From contig NZ_QLLR01000015.1 in assembly GCF_003259615.1 (NCBI RefSeq), positions 1-64,000 of the forward strand: DNA of 64,000 nucleotides, read 5' to 3'. This stretch comes from Pedobacter cryoconitis (GTDB taxonomy: Bacteria; Bacteroidota; Bacteroidia; Sphingobacteriales; Sphingobacteriaceae). The translations under genes and the position numbers were made by a program. Positions 62,912 through 64,000 of the stretch are shown piece after piece; position 1 is the stretch's first letter, and each line of letters begins with the position of its first letter. The notes beneath the pieces were generated by a model. The model was not told where the DNA came from. It did not search any database and saw nothing but the letters and a program-made list of their open reading frames with translations.

Positions 62912-63991
62912 ATGAAAAACAACAACTTTGTATTGATAATGGCCGGCGGTATCGGCAGCAGGTTCTGGCCTAAAAGCCGCAATGCCTACCCTAAACAGTT
63001 TCTTGACATCCTTGGAATCGGCAAATCGCTCCTTCAATTAACATATGATCGTTTCTTGAAATTATGCCCGCCAGACAACATATACATTGTAACTAATAGT
63101 CAGTATAGTAATATTATTATCAATCAACTAAAAGGGATTAGCTTAGAGCAATTGATCTGCGAGCCAAGCCGGAACAACACAGCTCCATGTATCGCCTATG
63201 CCTCCTTCAAACTGAATAAAATCAACCCGGAAGCGAACATTGTCGTTGCGCCTTCAGATCATTTTATATTGCATGAGGACATTTTTATTGAAAAAGTGGA
63301 ACAGGCACTGGCTTATACGCAGCAGCACGATGTACTGGTTACTTTAGGAATTTCACCAACCAGGCCGGACACCGGATATGGTTATATTAAATATGCGGCA
63401 GCTCAGGACCAGGGGCTTCATAAAGTAGTTCAGTTTACTGAGAAACCTTCCCTGGAAAAAGCGAAAGAATTCCTGAAAGCAGGAGATTATCTTTGGAATG
63501 CCGGTATTTTCATCTGGAAGGTCAGCGCTATTCTCAAAGGATTAAAAGAACACGCAGAAACGATCTATACATTATTTGATAGCGGAAAAGAGCTATATAA
63601 CACTTCTGAAGAGCAGACATTCATTACGCAGAACTATCCAAAATCACCAAACATATCTATTGATTATGCGATCATGGAACAAGCTGATAATGTATATACT
63701 ATTCCTTCAGATTTTGGCTGGTCAGATCTTGGGACCTGGGCTTCTTTGTATGAGTCCGCCCCAAGAAATGATGACAACAATGTATTATCTGCTAAACAGC
63801 TTAATATAAAAGATACACAGAACAGTATTATTCACATCAACAATGATAAGCTGGCTATTATCCGCGGCCTTGATAATTTCATCGTGGTAGACGAGGGCAA
63901 TGCTTTATTGATTTACCCTAAAGACCAGGAACAGGAAATCAAAGAAGTGGTCAAAGAAATGAACATCACTTTCGGAGAAACTTTCAGTTAA
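62912..63991 (+). CDS. manC: Mannose-1-phosphate guanylyltransferase
   Basis: A 359-residue enzyme that forms GDP-mannose from GTP and mannose-1-phosphate. The motif MAGGIGSRFWPKSRNAYPKQ is the GMP nucleotidyltransferase signature, followed by CEPSRNNTAPCIAYAS, VAPSDHFI, FTEKPSLEKAKEFL and WNAGIFIWK. It ends without the C-terminal phosphomannose isomerase cupin of bifunctional enzymes, the usual form in Bacteroidota. GDP-mannose would feed the adjacent surface polysaccharide genes, or GDP-fucose synthesis. The gene ends nine bases before the window edge. Confidence 0.94.
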   Translation: MKNNNFVLIMAGGIGSRFWPKSRNAYPKQFLDILGIGKSLLQLTYDRFLKLCPPDNIYIVTNSQYSNIIINQLKGISLEQLICEPSRNNTAPCIAYASFKLNKINPEANIVVAPSDHFILHEDIFIEKVEQALAYTQQHDVLVTLGISPTRPDTGYGYIKYAAAQDQGLHKVVQFTEKPSLEKAKEFLKAGDYLWNAGIFIWKVSAILKGLKEHAETIYTLFDSGKELYNTSEEQTFITQNYPKSPNISIDYAIMEQADNVYTIPSDFGWSDLGTWASLYESAPRNDDNNVLSAKQLNIKDTQNSIIHINNDKLAIIRGLDNFIVVDEGNALLIYPKDQEQEIKEVVKEMNITFGETFS

Positions 63992-64000
63992 AAAAACCAT

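Overview
The window looks like a chromosomal segment of a Sphingobacteriaceae member, probably Pedobacter or a close relative (Bacteroidota). The signs are SusC/SusD and DUF5686 proteins, a DUF4249/TonB-receptor pair, an ECF sigma factor with a C-terminal membrane segment, AraC-controlled glycoside hydrolases, exported proteins whose leaders end in A-Q, and TAnnTTTG-type promoter candidates instead of E. coli-type ones. This assignment rests on protein families and was not tested by a search. No rRNA, tRNA, CRISPR array, transposase or phage gene was seen.

Layout. 1-4.9 kb: a light-sensing cluster, with a kinase-less bacteriophytochrome followed by a CheB-CheR-PAS protein, and a divergent heme oxygenase that would make the bilin. 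5-11 kb: a lipoprotein, an STM3941-like membrane protein, an M61 peptidase with a PDZ domain, and a DUF5686 protein. 11-20.1 kb: the most unusual region. A 72-residue double-glycine-leader peptide has eight cysteines in its core. Upstream are a standalone C39 peptidase and a C39-like/VKOR/thioredoxin fusion. A divergent ATP-grasp enzyme and GT2 glycosyltransferase lie beyond them, and three tandem TlpA-like thioredoxin paralogues follow. I read this as a probable disulfide-rich, perhaps glycosylated, exported peptide system. 20.2-26 kb: an ABC exporter with an MBL hydrolase, an SbnA/SbnB pair for L-2,3-diaminopropionate, and an ECF sigma factor. 26.5-31.5 kb: a GH95 fucosidase, a TPR/TM/DHp-like signalling protein without an ATPase domain, and a small membrane protein that follows dnaA.

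31.5-37.2 kb: dnaA with a possible origin region, then small exported or membrane proteins. 37.4-50 kb: a polysaccharide utilisation locus (SusC, SusD, GH3, two GH29 fucosidases, two AraC regulators), likely aimed at a fucosylated glycan. 50-57 kb: a DUF1080 protein with a repeat-expanded leader, an Ig-like lipoprotein, a GH18 chitinase with a triplicated beta-trefoil-like domain, and a TonB receptor/DUF4249 pair. 57-64 kb: the edge of a surface polysaccharide locus (polyprenyl-phosphate sugar transferase, rfbA, rfbD, rfbB, a sugar nucleotidyltransferase, manC). The rfbC epimerase is not in the window.

Many gene ends carry clear inverted-repeat terminators, and several convergent pairs share a bidirectional one. 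Start codons of seven genes were moved inward from the longest open frame because a signal peptide, family N-terminus or upstream overlap pointed there.
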